DNA from: Fibrobacter sp.
GTDB taxonomy: Bacteria; Fibrobacterota; Fibrobacteria; Fibrobacterales; Fibrobacteraceae
Direction: 5' to 3'
Assembly: GCA_024398845.1 (NCBI GenBank)
Contig: JAKSIM010000002.1
Span: 50,519-114,518, forward strand
Length of the DNA stretch: 64,000 nucleotides
Every line of letters begins with the position of its first letter. The stretch's first letter is position 1. A program made the position numbers and the translations under genes. A model generated the notes under the pieces. The model worked only from the letters and a program-made list of their open reading frames with translations. It was not told the DNA's origin and searched no databases. Shown piece after piece: positions 25,571 to 34,090 of the stretch.

Positions 25571-26884
25571 GTGGAAAAATACTTAGTTAAGATTATAGGT
25601 CAATATTATTGGTTTCTTGTTGCTATTGCTGCAAGTTTAATGTTTGGCGTGCGCGATGTGTCATCGGTTTTGATAATTGTGATTGTTGCTGTTTCTGCTA
25701 TGGGGGTGGCGTCCTTTCGTTGGAAGGCGATGGATGTAATTGTTTCTTGCTTTTTAATTTATAGTCTGATTACATATTTTTTTGCGGAATATACGTATCC
25801 TATGCGTTTGTATTATTTAGGGGTGCGTTCGCAAATTATCCCAATGTTTTTTTATTTTATTGCGAGAAGCAAATTTTTTAAATCGGATGTTTTTTTTGAA
25901 AATATTAGAGCTCCATTGTTTTTTGCGATGCTTGTTGGTGTATATTTTTACTTTTTTCAACCTAGTTTTTATGTGGCCTATAAGGCCGCCGTTATTTGGA
26001 CGAATTTTGATTCCGATGTCAATGGACTTTCTGGAAAGCTTTTGTATGAATTTACTAGAATGTCTTCTTTTTGGCCCCATTCTTATTTTATCGGTTATTC
26101 GTCATTGTTCCTTTTTATGTATTCTTCAAAGAAAATTGTTATAGACAATTGCTACAAAAAATTTGATTTAGCTTGCTTTGGCTTGAGCTTTTTCTGCTTG
26201 TTTTTTGCGCAGCAGCGCGTGTCAATTGCTTTTTGTCTGTTGTTCTTTTTTGCACTCACAGTTTATGCCACCTTTAAACGGTTGCCGACGCGGACATTCT
26301 TGTATGTTTTGTGGATTTGCGCGATAGTTTTTGGTGCCGGAATTTTTTTCATCGTTATCAATTACTTAGATGTCGATTTTATGGAATACGTTTTGAACCG
26401 TTCTGTAAATTACCAGGGAAGCATTGTTGGTGATAGGTTTGCCTTGTTTAGCGAATTTATTAAACGATTGAGCTTCTTTGGAGCGGGTCTTGGAAGATAC
26501 GGGCATGGGGCTGTTGAACTAGGGTATATTGGAATTCCTGATAGTGATTATATTCGTATTCCTGCGGAATTGGGAATATTTGGCCTGGCTGTTTTAATGC
26601 TTATTTGTGTGGGGACGCTCTTTAACGGAATTAAAATTTTCAAGTACGCTTTTTTTGAAGTATGTGTCATTTGTTTTGCTCTGGTGGCTATGATTGGTGC
26701 TGCCGTTTGGGAATTGGGTACTTTGCAGCCGTTCCTTTATTGGTTCTGCTTGGGTCATATTCAAAGTAAGTTCGAACGTCGGGAAAAGCTTGAGGGGGAG
26801 TATAAAGCTTATTTTAAGTCATTGCGAAAAGAAAATAGAGGAGAAGAGGAAAATTGTGAATCTCAAAGTGAGGACTTCGCGTGA
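25571..26884 (+). CDS. O-antigen ligase/Wzy-like polymerase membrane protein
   Basis: A 437-residue membrane protein with about ten to twelve hydrophobic segments and a large external loop (about 275-330: LNRSVNYQGSIVGDRFALFSE, then FFGAGLGRYGHG). That plan fits Wzy polymerases and WaaL-type ligases, where the R-x-x-x-x pattern before a G-x-G-x-G-x loop is typical. It probably joins polyprenyl-linked repeat units in the periplasm. The start is GTG 25571, 12 bases after the TagA-like gene, with only a weak site. It is AT-rich compared with housekeeping genes in the window, as is common for Wzy genes. Ligase function cannot be excluded. Confidence 0.75.
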   Translation: MEKYLVKIIGQYYWFLVAIAASLMFGVRDVSSVLIIVIVAVSAMGVASFRWKAMDVIVSCFLIYSLITYFFAEYTYPMRLYYLGVRSQIIPMFFYFIARSKFFKSDVFFENIRAPLFFAMLVGVYFYFFQPSFYVAYKAAVIWTNFDSDVNGLSGKLLYEFTRMSSFWPHSYFIGYSSLFLFMYSSKKIVIDNCYKKFDLACFGLSFFCLFFAQQRVSIAFCLLFFFALTVYATFKRLPTRTFLYVLWICAIVFGAGIFFIVINYLDVDFMEYVLNRSVNYQGSIVGDRFALFSEFIKRLSFFGAGLGRYGHGAVELGYIGIPDSDYIRIPAELGIFGLAVLMLICVGTLFNGIKIFKYAFFEVCVICFALVAMIGAAVWELGTLQPFLYWFCLGHIQSKFERREKLEGEYKAYFKSLRKENRGEEENCESQSEDFA

Positions 26885-27795
26885 GTTTCATCAATGTTTC
26901 GATAGTCATTGTCAATTACAATACGCGAGATTTGCTTCGTGATTGTATTAAATCCATATATGAAAAAACGGAAGGCGTTTCTTTTGAAATTGTTGTTTCT
27001 GATAATGGTTCTGTCGATGGCTCTGTAGAAATGCTCAAGACGGAATTTCCCCAAGTCGTTCTGGTTGAAAATAATGCGAACTTGGGCTTTGGTACGGCGA
27101 ATAACCGCGGCCTTGATGTTGCTAAGGGTGAATGTATTTTTTATTTAAATAGTGATACGTTGCTGTTGAATAATGCAGTCAAGTTGTTTTACGATGCTTG
27201 GAAGGCTTGTGCCAGGGGGAGTATTGGCGCTATGGGCTGTACTCTTGTAGATGCAGATGGCAAACTTACGGAATCCTATGGAACGTTTCCTAAAGCGAAG
27301 GACTTGCTGAAGGCCATGGTTCATCATACTTTGGCTTTTTATGTTAAGAATATGATGAAGTTATTCCGTATGGATATTAGTAAATTGCGCCCGGTTCCGG
27401 TTTACCAGAAGTGGATTGGTGATGTGGATTATGTAACGGGTGCGGATTTATTTATGGCGAACGATGAAAACGCCCGTTTTGATGAAAAATTCTTTTTGTA
27501 TTTTGAAGAGACGGATATGCAGTGGCACTTGGCACAAAAAGGCTTGCGTCGCGTTATTGTTGAAGGCCCCCAGATTCAGCATCTGATTCGCGGCGGTTCA
27601 AAGAAGGCTGACGACGTTATACGTTTTGGATCTTTTTCTATCATTCAGTCAGAAATTTCAAGAGTCCGCTATACGAAAAAGAACTTGTCCCGTGGTGTCG
27701 CATTCCTGTTGAAATTGATGATTAGTATTCAATGGATGTCTCCTTACATTTTTAAGAATACTCGTAAGTTCTTTAAAGCGCTGTGGAGTGTTTAA
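26881..27795 (+). CDS. Family 2 glycosyltransferase (rhamnosyltransferase-like)
   Basis: A 304-residue GT-A fold transferase. The N-terminus is classic GT2: VSIVIVNYNTRDLLRDCIKS and ISDNGSVDGS-like VVSDNGSVDGSVEML, with the nucleotide-binding FYLNSDTLLL near residue 97. Further on are YVTGADLFM and FFLYFEETDMQWHLAQKGLR, as in WbbL-type rhamnosyltransferases. It adds one sugar to the lipid-linked repeat unit in the cytoplasm; donor identity is not readable. The start is GTG, overlapping the upstream stop (GTGA), with GAGGA 7 bases before it, so it is coupled to the Wzy-like gene. Confidence 0.85.
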   Translation: MSFINVSIVIVNYNTRDLLRDCIKSIYEKTEGVSFEIVVSDNGSVDGSVEMLKTEFPQVVLVENNANLGFGTANNRGLDVAKGECIFYLNSDTLLLNNAVKLFYDAWKACARGSIGAMGCTLVDADGKLTESYGTFPKAKDLLKAMVHHTLAFYVKNMMKLFRMDISKLRPVPVYQKWIGDVDYVTGADLFMANDENARFDEKFFLYFEETDMQWHLAQKGLRRVIVEGPQIQHLIRGGSKKADDVIRFGSFSIIQSEISRVRYTKKNLSRGVAFLLKLMISIQWMSPYIFKNTRKFFKALWSV

Positions 27796-28620
27796 ATGTC
27801 AATACCCAAGAAAATTCATTACCTCTGGATGTCTGAAACGAAGACTCCTGCAGTGGATCGTTGCTTGGCCTCCTGGCGGGAACATTTGAGAGATTACGAA
27901 ATTATAGAGTGGAATTCCAAGAATTTCCCTTATAATGATTTTCTCTATGCGCGTGAAGCCTTCTCGAAGAAAAAGTGGGCCTTTGTAACAGACTATTTTA
28001 GACTTTGGGTACTTGATAAGTTCGGTGGCATTTACATGGATGCTGACGTTGCCGTCAATGGGAATTTTGATGCGTTCCTAGATCGTAAGCTTTTTATTGG
28101 AACTGAATTTACAGATCAGATTGCGGCTCATGTGATTGGCTCGGAAACTGGCCATCCGTTCTTGAAACGTTGTCTAGAATATTATCAGGATCGTCATTTT
28201 ATTTTGCCTGATGGTTCTTGCGACATGAATGCAATGCCGTGCATTATTACCAAGGTATTCATGAATGCTTATAAGTACAATGGCGCTTTGGTAAACTTTG
28301 ATGGTAAACCTTTGGAATTTCAGGATATGACTATTTATCCAGATTCCTATTTTACCATAAATACCTTTGATGGCAATAATGTTTGTGTCCATAATGGACT
28401 TGGTAGCTGGCGAGACAATGGTTCGGACAATCCTGTTCTTGAAAATGTCGTTGGTTCCTACTTTTGGAAAAAATTTTGCCGAAAGGATATCCCCAGTTTT
28501 GGATTTGTAAAAAAACTGGTATATATGTTGATTCCTGTATGGGCTTTAGTTCTGTATTCTAAGCGCAGTGCACGCATTTCCAACAATAAACGTGTGTCGA
28601 AGATTCACTGGAATCGTTAA
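27796..28620 (+). CDS. GT32-like glycosyltransferase (capsular polysaccharide type)
   Basis: A 274-residue enzyme of the glycosyltransferase DXD-sugar family (GT32). It begins with IPKKIHYLWMSETKTPAVDRC, the family's IPKxIHYxW start, and has the metal-binding DXD in DKFGGIYMDADVAV near residue 80. The family includes Och1-like mannosyltransferases and capsule glycosyltransferases. The ATG directly follows the upstream stop (TAAATG) with GGAG before it. The C-terminal 40 residues are basic and partly hydrophobic, perhaps membrane-associating. The sugar transferred is unknown. Confidence 0.85.
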   Translation: MSIPKKIHYLWMSETKTPAVDRCLASWREHLRDYEIIEWNSKNFPYNDFLYAREAFSKKKWAFVTDYFRLWVLDKFGGIYMDADVAVNGNFDAFLDRKLFIGTEFTDQIAAHVIGSETGHPFLKRCLEYYQDRHFILPDGSCDMNAMPCIITKVFMNAYKYNGALVNFDGKPLEFQDMTIYPDSYFTINTFDGNNVCVHNGLGSWRDNGSDNPVLENVVGSYFWKKFCRKDIPSFGFVKKLVYMLIPVWALVLYSKRSARISNNKRVSKIHWNR

Positions 28621-28625
28621 TTTTT

Positions 28626-28631
28626 TATATT
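28626..28631 (+). promoter_or_regulatory. -10-like element before the glycerophosphotransferase-like gene
   Basis: TATATT ends 8 bases before the ATG at 28639, in an 18-base gap with no ribosome-binding site. It would start a leaderless internal transcript; the gene may instead be read through from upstream. Confidence 0.3.
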
Positions 28632-28638
28632 TAAATAC

Positions 28639-29832
28639 ATGAAGTTCTCTAAGATGTTGGAGTGGCGTAAAATATCGCTACCCTTCGTGTGTTTGTTTTT
28701 TCATTTTCTTAAGTTGAATCCGTTTCGCTCTAAACGGGTGTGGCTTTTTGGTTGCTGGATTGGCAAAAAGTATGACGATAATTCCAAGTTCCTTTTTGAA
28801 CATGTCTGCAAGAACCACCCTGAGATTCGCTGTATCTGGATAACCCGGAACGCGAAAGTTTGTGAACAGGTGCGTGGCTTGGGCTATGAGTGTTACACCT
28901 CGTCGTCGGTAAAAGGCATTTTTTGGATGTTGCGCGGTGGCGTCGCCATTATGACAAATGGCTTGGATGATTTCTGCCGCATTCCTTTTGTTGGTGGCGC
29001 GAAAATTGTAGCCTTGTGGCACGGTGTTGGCGGTTTCAAAAAGATATACAATGAAAATTACAAGGGCTTAAAGCTGAAACTTAAGAAAGTTACGGATTTT
29101 TTCTTTAGCTGGGTGCATAGGGATCTTTCTTTAGGAACGTCTGAATACACTGCGGAAAGGGTGATGGAACAGTTTGGGGTGAATCGTGATTCCATTGTCA
29201 TTACCGGTCAACCTCGTAATGATTTGTTCCGTTCAGGAATTGACAGGAAAGTTGTTCTAAAAAATGTTCTGGATGCGGAGTACGACAAGATTGTGCTTTA
29301 TATGCCGACTTATCGTGTGGATCCCAAAACGCGTAAGGATGTGGTGAAGGGTGTTGTAGAAGGTTTACTTTCCAGTGAGAAGTTTCTTGGCTACCTTAGG
29401 GAACGCCATGTTTTGTTTTTGGCAAAACTTCATCCGCTTACAGATTTCAAGATGAATGGGAGTGTCCCGAATTTCAAACTTCTTGGCGATAAGGAAGTCC
29501 AGTCTGTTCAGCATTTGCTGATGGCTTCGGATTGCCTTGTGACGGATTATTCCAGCTGCTGTGTGGATTATGCTTTGCTAAAGCGCCCTGTTGTCTTTTT
29601 TGTTCCTGACGAAAAGGATTATCTTTCCTATTCTTCCTTGAACGACGCCTATTCTAGGATTGTCCGGGAAAAGGCGGGAAATGTAGATGAACTGGTGGAT
29701 TTGCTTGTTGCCCAAAAAATGGACCAGACCAATTTGCTGAATGGAGTATTCGAGGATCCCTCTATCGCGGGTACATGCTATAGCGAAAACACCTATCGGA
29801 AGATTTGTGAAAAGTGTAAGGTGGTTGTCTAA
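28639..29832 (+). CDS. CDP-glycerol glycerophosphotransferase-family protein
   Basis: A 397-residue member of the family that includes TagB, TagF, TarF and TarL, which move glycerol- or ribitol-phosphate from CDP-alditols onto a growing polymer. Recognisable parts are the N-terminal NSKFLFEHVCKNHPEIRCIW, the central ALWHGVGGFKKIY with the catalytic-type His, and DSIVITGQPRNDLF. Further on are KIVLYMPTYRV, FLAKLHPLTD, and LLMASDCLVTDYSSCCVDYAL near residue 300. The last is the nucleotide-binding signature of the family. It ends in an ATG-overlapping stop (TAATG) with the cytidylyltransferase gene, the likely supplier of its CDP-activated substrate. Polymerase versus single transfer is not decidable here. 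Confidence 0.88.
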   Translation: MKFSKMLEWRKISLPFVCLFFHFLKLNPFRSKRVWLFGCWIGKKYDDNSKFLFEHVCKNHPEIRCIWITRNAKVCEQVRGLGYECYTSSSVKGIFWMLRGGVAIMTNGLDDFCRIPFVGGAKIVALWHGVGGFKKIYNENYKGLKLKLKKVTDFFFSWVHRDLSLGTSEYTAERVMEQFGVNRDSIVITGQPRNDLFRSGIDRKVVLKNVLDAEYDKIVLYMPTYRVDPKTRKDVVKGVVEGLLSSEKFLGYLRERHVLFLAKLHPLTDFKMNGSVPNFKLLGDKEVQSVQHLLMASDCLVTDYSSCCVDYALLKRPVVFFVPDEKDYLSYSSLNDAYSRIVREKAGNVDELVDLLVAQKMDQTNLLNGVFEDPSIAGTCYSENTYRKICEKCKVVV

Positions 29833-30560
29833 TGAAAAATGTGGCTTTGATTTTTGCCGGTGGTACCGGAACTAGAATGAACAATTCCGCTCGTCCTAAG
29901 CAGTTCCTTGAACTGGACGGCCGTGCCATTATTATTCATACGCTTAACCATTTTCAGAATCACCCCAAAATCGAATCCATTTGCGTGGTTTGCCTGGAAT
30001 CCTGGATTCCGTATTTGAAGGACTTGCTTACGAAGTTCGCTGTTACTAAAGTCAAGTGGGTTGTTCCTGGAGGTTCTACGGGGCAGGAATCCATTTACAA
30101 TGGCTTGAAGGCCATTCATGACGGTGTGGAAAATCCCGATGATTATTCTGTCCTGATTCACGATGGCGTACGTCCGTTAATTAATGAAAAGGTGATTACC
30201 GGTAATATTGAATGTATCCAGAAATACGGGGCTGCGATTACGGTTGCCCCGGCGGTAGAAACTATTATCACGTCCAACGAAAAACAGGAAGTGCAGAATA
30301 TTTACAATAGGGATTGCTGCCATTTGGCGCGTGCCCCGCAAGGTTTTTTGTTCAAGAATATTTGGGATGCCCATGTTCGTGCGAGGGCTGATGGCGTGAA
30401 TAATATGATTGATTCCGCTTGCCTGATGAAGCAATACGGTTATACATTGCATATGGTTGATGGCCCGGTGGAAAATATCAAGATTACGACACCAATGGAT
30501 TTCTTCCTGTTCAAGGCGATTTACGAAACGCAGCAAAGCTCGATGGTTTTTGGAATTTGA
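29832..30560 (+). CDS. IspD/TarI-family cytidylyltransferase
   Basis: A 242-residue cytidylyltransferase. The CTP-binding loop is LIFAGGTGTRMNNSARPKQF (residues about 6-25); IHDGVRPLI, LARAPQGF and NIKITTPMDFFLF complete the fold. The family has two roles: IspD makes CDP-methylerythritol for isoprenoids, and TarI makes CDP-ribitol (or a related CDP-alditol). Location directly after a glycerophosphotransferase-like gene and before a sugar SDR argues for the TarI-type role. A housekeeping ispD elsewhere would settle it. It overlaps the upstream stop by one base. Confidence 0.87.
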   Translation: MKNVALIFAGGTGTRMNNSARPKQFLELDGRAIIIHTLNHFQNHPKIESICVVCLESWIPYLKDLLTKFAVTKVKWVVPGGSTGQESIYNGLKAIHDGVENPDDYSVLIHDGVRPLINEKVITGNIECIQKYGAAITVAPAVETIITSNEKQEVQNIYNRDCCHLARAPQGFLFKNIWDAHVRARADGVNNMIDSACLMKQYGYTLHMVDGPVENIKITTPMDFFLFKAIYETQQSSMVFGI

Positions 30561-30561
30561 T

Positions 30562-31623
30562 ATGATTGAAACATCCGATGTATTGATGCAGGAAGACTTG
30601 GAATATGTAGCTAATGCTGCATTTGTTCCGTGGGAAAATCTAAAAAACAAGAGTGTCCTCGTGACTGGGGCTACGGGCCTTATCGGTTCCCAGTTGGTGA
30701 AGGCTTTGGCTTGCAGAAATCGGATGTATGGTGATGGTATTAAGATTTTCGCCATGGTACGCAATGAGGAAAAGGCGAGGAAGGTATTTTCGGAAATTAT
30801 AGACCGTGACGTCGTGAATCTTGTATTTGGCGATATCAATGGCGAGTATGCGCTCCCCCAGGGATTGAATTACGTTATTCATGCGGCTAGTATGACAAGT
30901 TCCAAGGACTTTGTGGAAAAACCCGTGGAGACGATTCAAACGGCCTTGTTTGGTACGGATCGTTTGCTGAGAAAGTCTTCCGCGATGTCGTTGGACGGAT
31001 TCTTGTACATGTCCTCGCTGGAAGTTTATGGCGTTCCCGAAGAGGGGCTCGTGAATATAAAGGAATCCTATTCGGGTTATATCGATCAGCTTCAAGTTCG
31101 CAGCAGTTATTCCGAAGGAAAGCGAATGGTAGAATGCCTTTGCTCCGCCTACGCCTCGGAATACAAGGTCCCCGTAAAAGTTGTTCGCTTGACGCAAACG
31201 TTTGGGACTGGCGTTGCTTACAATGATGGCCGTGTGTTTGCACAGTTTGCCCGCGCAGCAATCGAGGGTAAGGATATTGTCTTGAAAACCAAGGGCGAAA
31301 CGCTGCGGAATTATTGCTATGTTGCCGATGCCATAACGGCTCTTTTGACAGTCCTGGTTAAGGGGAATGTCGGCGAAGCTTACAACGTGGCCAACGAGGA
31401 TACTGCAATAAATATTGCGGATATGGCTGAGTTTGTCTGCAAGAATTTTTCCGACGGCAAAAGCAAAGTTGTTTTTGACATCGCGGAGGATGCTACCAAG
31501 TTGGGTTATAACCCGGTGATGAAGGCTTGCCTTGATCCGTCCAAGCTGAAAAAACTTGGATGGAACGCCTCGTATAATTTGCAAGACATGTTCAAAAGAA
31601 CTATCGGGAGCATGAAACCATGA
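30562..31623 (+). CDS. NAD-dependent epimerase/dehydratase (extended SDR)
   Basis: A 353-residue extended short-chain dehydrogenase. The NAD-binding motif is VLVTGATGLIGSQLV at about residues 31-45, and the catalytic pair is the YxxxK-like SSYSEGKRMVE, with YMSSLEVYG upstream. The family makes or changes nucleotide sugars (UDP-glucuronate decarboxylase and dTDP-glucose dehydratase relatives). The ATG at 30562 follows the cytidylyltransferase stop directly (TGATATG); the longer frame to 30457 overlaps that gene and is rejected. Residues 1-28 before the Rossmann fold are an unusual extension. It overlaps the next glycosyltransferase gene by 4 bases. Substrate unknown. Confidence 0.83.
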   Translation: MIETSDVLMQEDLEYVANAAFVPWENLKNKSVLVTGATGLIGSQLVKALACRNRMYGDGIKIFAMVRNEEKARKVFSEIIDRDVVNLVFGDINGEYALPQGLNYVIHAASMTSSKDFVEKPVETIQTALFGTDRLLRKSSAMSLDGFLYMSSLEVYGVPEEGLVNIKESYSGYIDQLQVRSSYSEGKRMVECLCSAYASEYKVPVKVVRLTQTFGTGVAYNDGRVFAQFARAAIEGKDIVLKTKGETLRNYCYVADAITALLTVLVKGNVGEAYNVANEDTAINIADMAEFVCKNFSDGKSKVVFDIAEDATKLGYNPVMKACLDPSKLKKLGWNASYNLQDMFKRTIGSMKP

Positions 31624-32447
31624 TTTCTGTCGTCATCCCAACGTATAACAGGGCGGAACTGACCAAAAGGGCTGCGTTAAGCGTTCTTTCACAGACCTAT
31701 AAGGATTTGGAACTGATTATTGTTGATGACGGCTCTACGGACAATACTGCGGATGTTGTCGCCTCGTTGAATGACTCCCGCGTTCATTATATCTATCAGG
31801 AAAATAGCGGAGCCTGCGTTGCGCGTAATAACGGTATTGAACACGCTGTTGGCGAGTTCATCGCCTTTCATGATAGTGACGATGTTTGGCATGTGGATAA
31901 ACTTGAAAAGCAGATGGCGGTCCTCCAGGAAAAAAATGCCGATGTGGTTTTTTGCCGCATGAACAAAATGCGCGACGGAAAAAAGGTCGGTACAATTTCC
32001 GATTACTTTAAAGAAGGTTTTCTTGGTCGAAATATCCTGCCTATGGCTATCGGTACACAGACTCTGATAGGCAAAAGCGAAGTCTTCAAGGCAAACCGAT
32101 TTGATCCGGATATGCCCCGTTTCCAGGAATTTGAGACTTTGGTGCGAATCCAGAAGAATCACTCCATTTACTGTATGGACGAATCCTTGGTGGATTACAT
32201 TCTTCAGGACGATTCCATCTCCATGAATCCAAAGAAGTTTTTGCAGGCTTGGAACCTGTTGCTCTCTAAGCATCCGGATTTTTTGACGGTATATGCGGAT
32301 TCCCGTGATCGTATCGCTTGCGACGTGATGAAAAACGCCTTTTTTACGAAGGATAAAAAAATGCGCCATGAAATAATTTCCATGGCGTTTAAGTTCAAAA
32401 AATCTCCCAGAATGGTTTATCGCTTGCTGAAATACAAGTTCCTATAA
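31620..32447 (+). CDS. Family 2 glycosyltransferase
   Basis: A 275-residue GT2 enzyme: MISVVIPTYNRAELTKRA at the start, IIVDDGSTDNTADVV near residue 37, and the metal-binding FIAFHDSDDVWHVDKLEKQM near residue 85. It probably adds a sugar to the lipid-linked repeat unit. The ATG overlaps the SDR stop (ATGA). It is the last gene of the plus-strand run and its stop overlaps by 6 bases the 3' end of the facing glycosyltransferase gene, so the two transcripts converge without an intervening terminator. Confidence 0.88.
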   Translation: MISVVIPTYNRAELTKRAALSVLSQTYKDLELIIVDDGSTDNTADVVASLNDSRVHYIYQENSGACVARNNGIEHAVGEFIAFHDSDDVWHVDKLEKQMAVLQEKNADVVFCRMNKMRDGKKVGTISDYFKEGFLGRNILPMAIGTQTLIGKSEVFKANRFDPDMPRFQEFETLVRIQKNHSIYCMDESLVDYILQDDSISMNPKKFLQAWNLLLSKHPDFLTVYADSRDRIACDVMKNAFFTKDKKMRHEIISMAFKFKKSPRMVYRLLKYKFL

Positions 32448-33494
32448 TTCCTTGTATAACTTTAGCAGTTGCAGGGCGATTTCTTTACTACCTAAATTTT
32501 TAATAGCAAAAAGGTAGTTGTTATCCCCATAATTACTTTGAGCTAGTTTCATTCCAGCTTTTAGAGAAAGGGGTAGAGTACTTAAGTTAGCTGTGTCAAA
32601 AACGGGGTTGCCTGTTTGCTTTAAAAAATCTCCTACGTTACCTGTATTCGGCCCGACTACAACCTTTTTTAGGTAGAATCCCAAGGGAAGATTCCCGGAA
32701 TTCAATATGTCGGTACGCTGTATGAGTACAAAATCGGCGGCAGCTCCTAAGAGTGGAATTTCCTGATCGTCGACAATCCTTGAAAAATTAATCACATTGT
32801 ATTTGTGATTGAGGAAAAAAGCCTCAATTCTGTTCTTGATGAATTTTAATGTTGAACGAATACCCAGAGGCCTTGCCGGAATAGAAAATGATGGTGCTAG
32901 AATTTTGAAAGAATTTGCTTTGAGAAAATCCCTAAGGCCCAAAATGAGCGTACGTTCTTTTTTATCGCGGAATGCTCCAAGGCAAAGGATGTAACGGTAC
33001 GAAGATGATAATTTAAACTTCTTCAAGGCATCGAGTTTTGAATAGTGTTCCGTATATCGATCGTCGTATATGTGGTGCTGTAGAATCTCGTGCCTGCAAT
33101 TCGGATATTCGCCCCTGAATTTTTCAAGGCTGACGTTACCCATATGAAGCGTCAAGTCGCAGGCCTTGTAGATGATGGAATAAGCCTCGGTTTGCCAAGA
33201 AAATTTTGCAAAATGCGGAACGAAGTTATGACAGGTAGCGACGATTTTTACGCCTTTTTTTTTGAGTTCACACAGACGTTCCCTTAGTTCATCAGGTGTC
33301 CTGGAGGTGTTTTTCAGCAGTAAATCCGGCCAGTGGATGTGAATGATGCCATATGTGAAAATTTCTTCATCCCAGAAAATGGAAATGCCAGAGCGAATTT
33401 CAAGAGTAGAATCAATTTCCCTTAGACGCTTGATGAGAATCGATGCGTAAGGATTGAAACATTTTTCTTCATCCAAGGCGACGTAAATTTTCAT
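32442..33494 (-). CDS. GT-B-like glycosyltransferase (putative)
   Basis: A 350-residue protein that resembles GT-B glycosyltransferases. It has an N-terminal domain with IIHIHWPDLLL and KGVKIVATCHNFVPH, then a C-terminal domain with RYILCLGAFRDKKER and a conserved-looking LGAAADFVLIQRTDILNSG. The real start is the ATG at 33494 (MKIYVALDEEKCFNPYASIL); the longer open frame to 33674 runs into the neighbouring acetyltransferase gene. It begins 4 bases after that gene's stop, so the two are cotranscribed. The sugar and acceptor are unknown; a similar arrangement is common in exopolysaccharide loci. Confidence 0.72.
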   Translation of the reverse strand: MKIYVALDEEKCFNPYASILIKRLREIDSTLEIRSGISIFWDEEIFTYGIIHIHWPDLLLKNTSRTPDELRERLCELKKKGVKIVATCHNFVPHFAKFSWQTEAYSIIYKACDLTLHMGNVSLEKFRGEYPNCRHEILQHHIYDDRYTEHYSKLDALKKFKLSSSYRYILCLGAFRDKKERTLILGLRDFLKANSFKILAPSFSIPARPLGIRSTLKFIKNRIEAFFLNHKYNVINFSRIVDDQEIPLLGAAADFVLIQRTDILNSGNLPLGFYLKKVVVGPNTGNVGDFLKQTGNPVFDTANLSTLPLSLKAGMKLAQSNYGDNNYLFAIKNLGSKEIALQLLKLYKEL

Positions 33495-33498
33495 AATG

Positions 33499-34035
33499 CT
33501 AGCGGAAAATCGGCTGATGGTCCAGATGGTATTGAAGCGTATTTTTTCTTTCGCCGATAATTCGTGCTGGAACTCCTGCGACGATGGCTTTTGGCGGAAC
33601 GTCCTTTGTGACAACTGCTCCTGATGCGACGACCGCTCCGTCACCGATGGTGACTCCCGGGAGAATGGTCGCATGCGAAGCTATCCAAACGTGATGACCG
33701 ATGTGGACTTTGCCAGTTCTGGATTCGTGTGTCTCGCTGTTCGGATCGTGTTCCATAGTCCAGATGGATACATTCGTCGCGATATCCGTGTCGTTTTCAA
33801 TTTCAAGGATACCTCGTCCGTCCAAAAGAACGTTCTCGTTGATGACAACGCGGTCTCCAAGAAAAATGTTCTTGGCTTCCAATATTTTTACATGACGAAG
33901 AACGGAGGCTCCGTTCCCGATTTTGCCGAGTGCCCGTTTTAGGTATCGCATGCGGAATCGGCGGCTGGGAAATGCAAGTATCCAGGGACGGATGACCTCT
34001 TTCTTGAATAATCGGTATTTTTGTCTGAATGTCAT
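33499..34035 (-). CDS. Left-handed beta-helix O-acetyltransferase
   Basis: A 178-residue hexapeptide-repeat acyltransferase (WcaF/maltose acetyltransferase type). Repeats begin near residue 40 ([31 protein letters not shown]). The active-site region is [12 protein letters not shown] with the conserved His, and the coil ends [35 protein letters not shown] in segments about 110-145. It probably O-acetylates a sugar in the polymer using acetyl-CoA. It is divergent from the CotH gene at 34091, with 55 bases between. Confidence 0.87.
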   Translation of the reverse strand: MTFRQKYRLFKKEVIRPWILAFPSRRFRMRYLKRALGKIGNGASVLRHVKILEAKNIFLGDRVVINENVLLDGRGILEIENDTDIATNVSIWTMEHDPNSETHESRTGKVHIGHHVWIASHATILPGVTIGDGAVVASGAVVTKDVPPKAIVAGVPARIIGERKNTLQYHLDHQPIFR

Positions 34036-34077
34036 AACGAAAATGCTTGATTAAATACATATAATATAGTTTTTTTT

Positions 34078-34083
34078 TATAAT
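34078..34083 (+). promoter_or_regulatory. -10-like element before the CotH gene
   Basis: TATAAT ends 8 bases before the GTG at 34091, and no ribosome-binding site is visible. A second TATAAT lies at 34060-34065. The short AT-rich gap must also drive the divergent acetyltransferase gene. Confidence 0.35.
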
Positions 34084-34090
34084 TATAGTT

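Noticed and set aside
33495..33674. 60-residue N-terminal extension of the GT-B-like glycosyltransferase
   Set aside because: It lies over the 3' part of the acetyltransferase gene, is of unlikely composition, and MKIYVALDEE is a good start.
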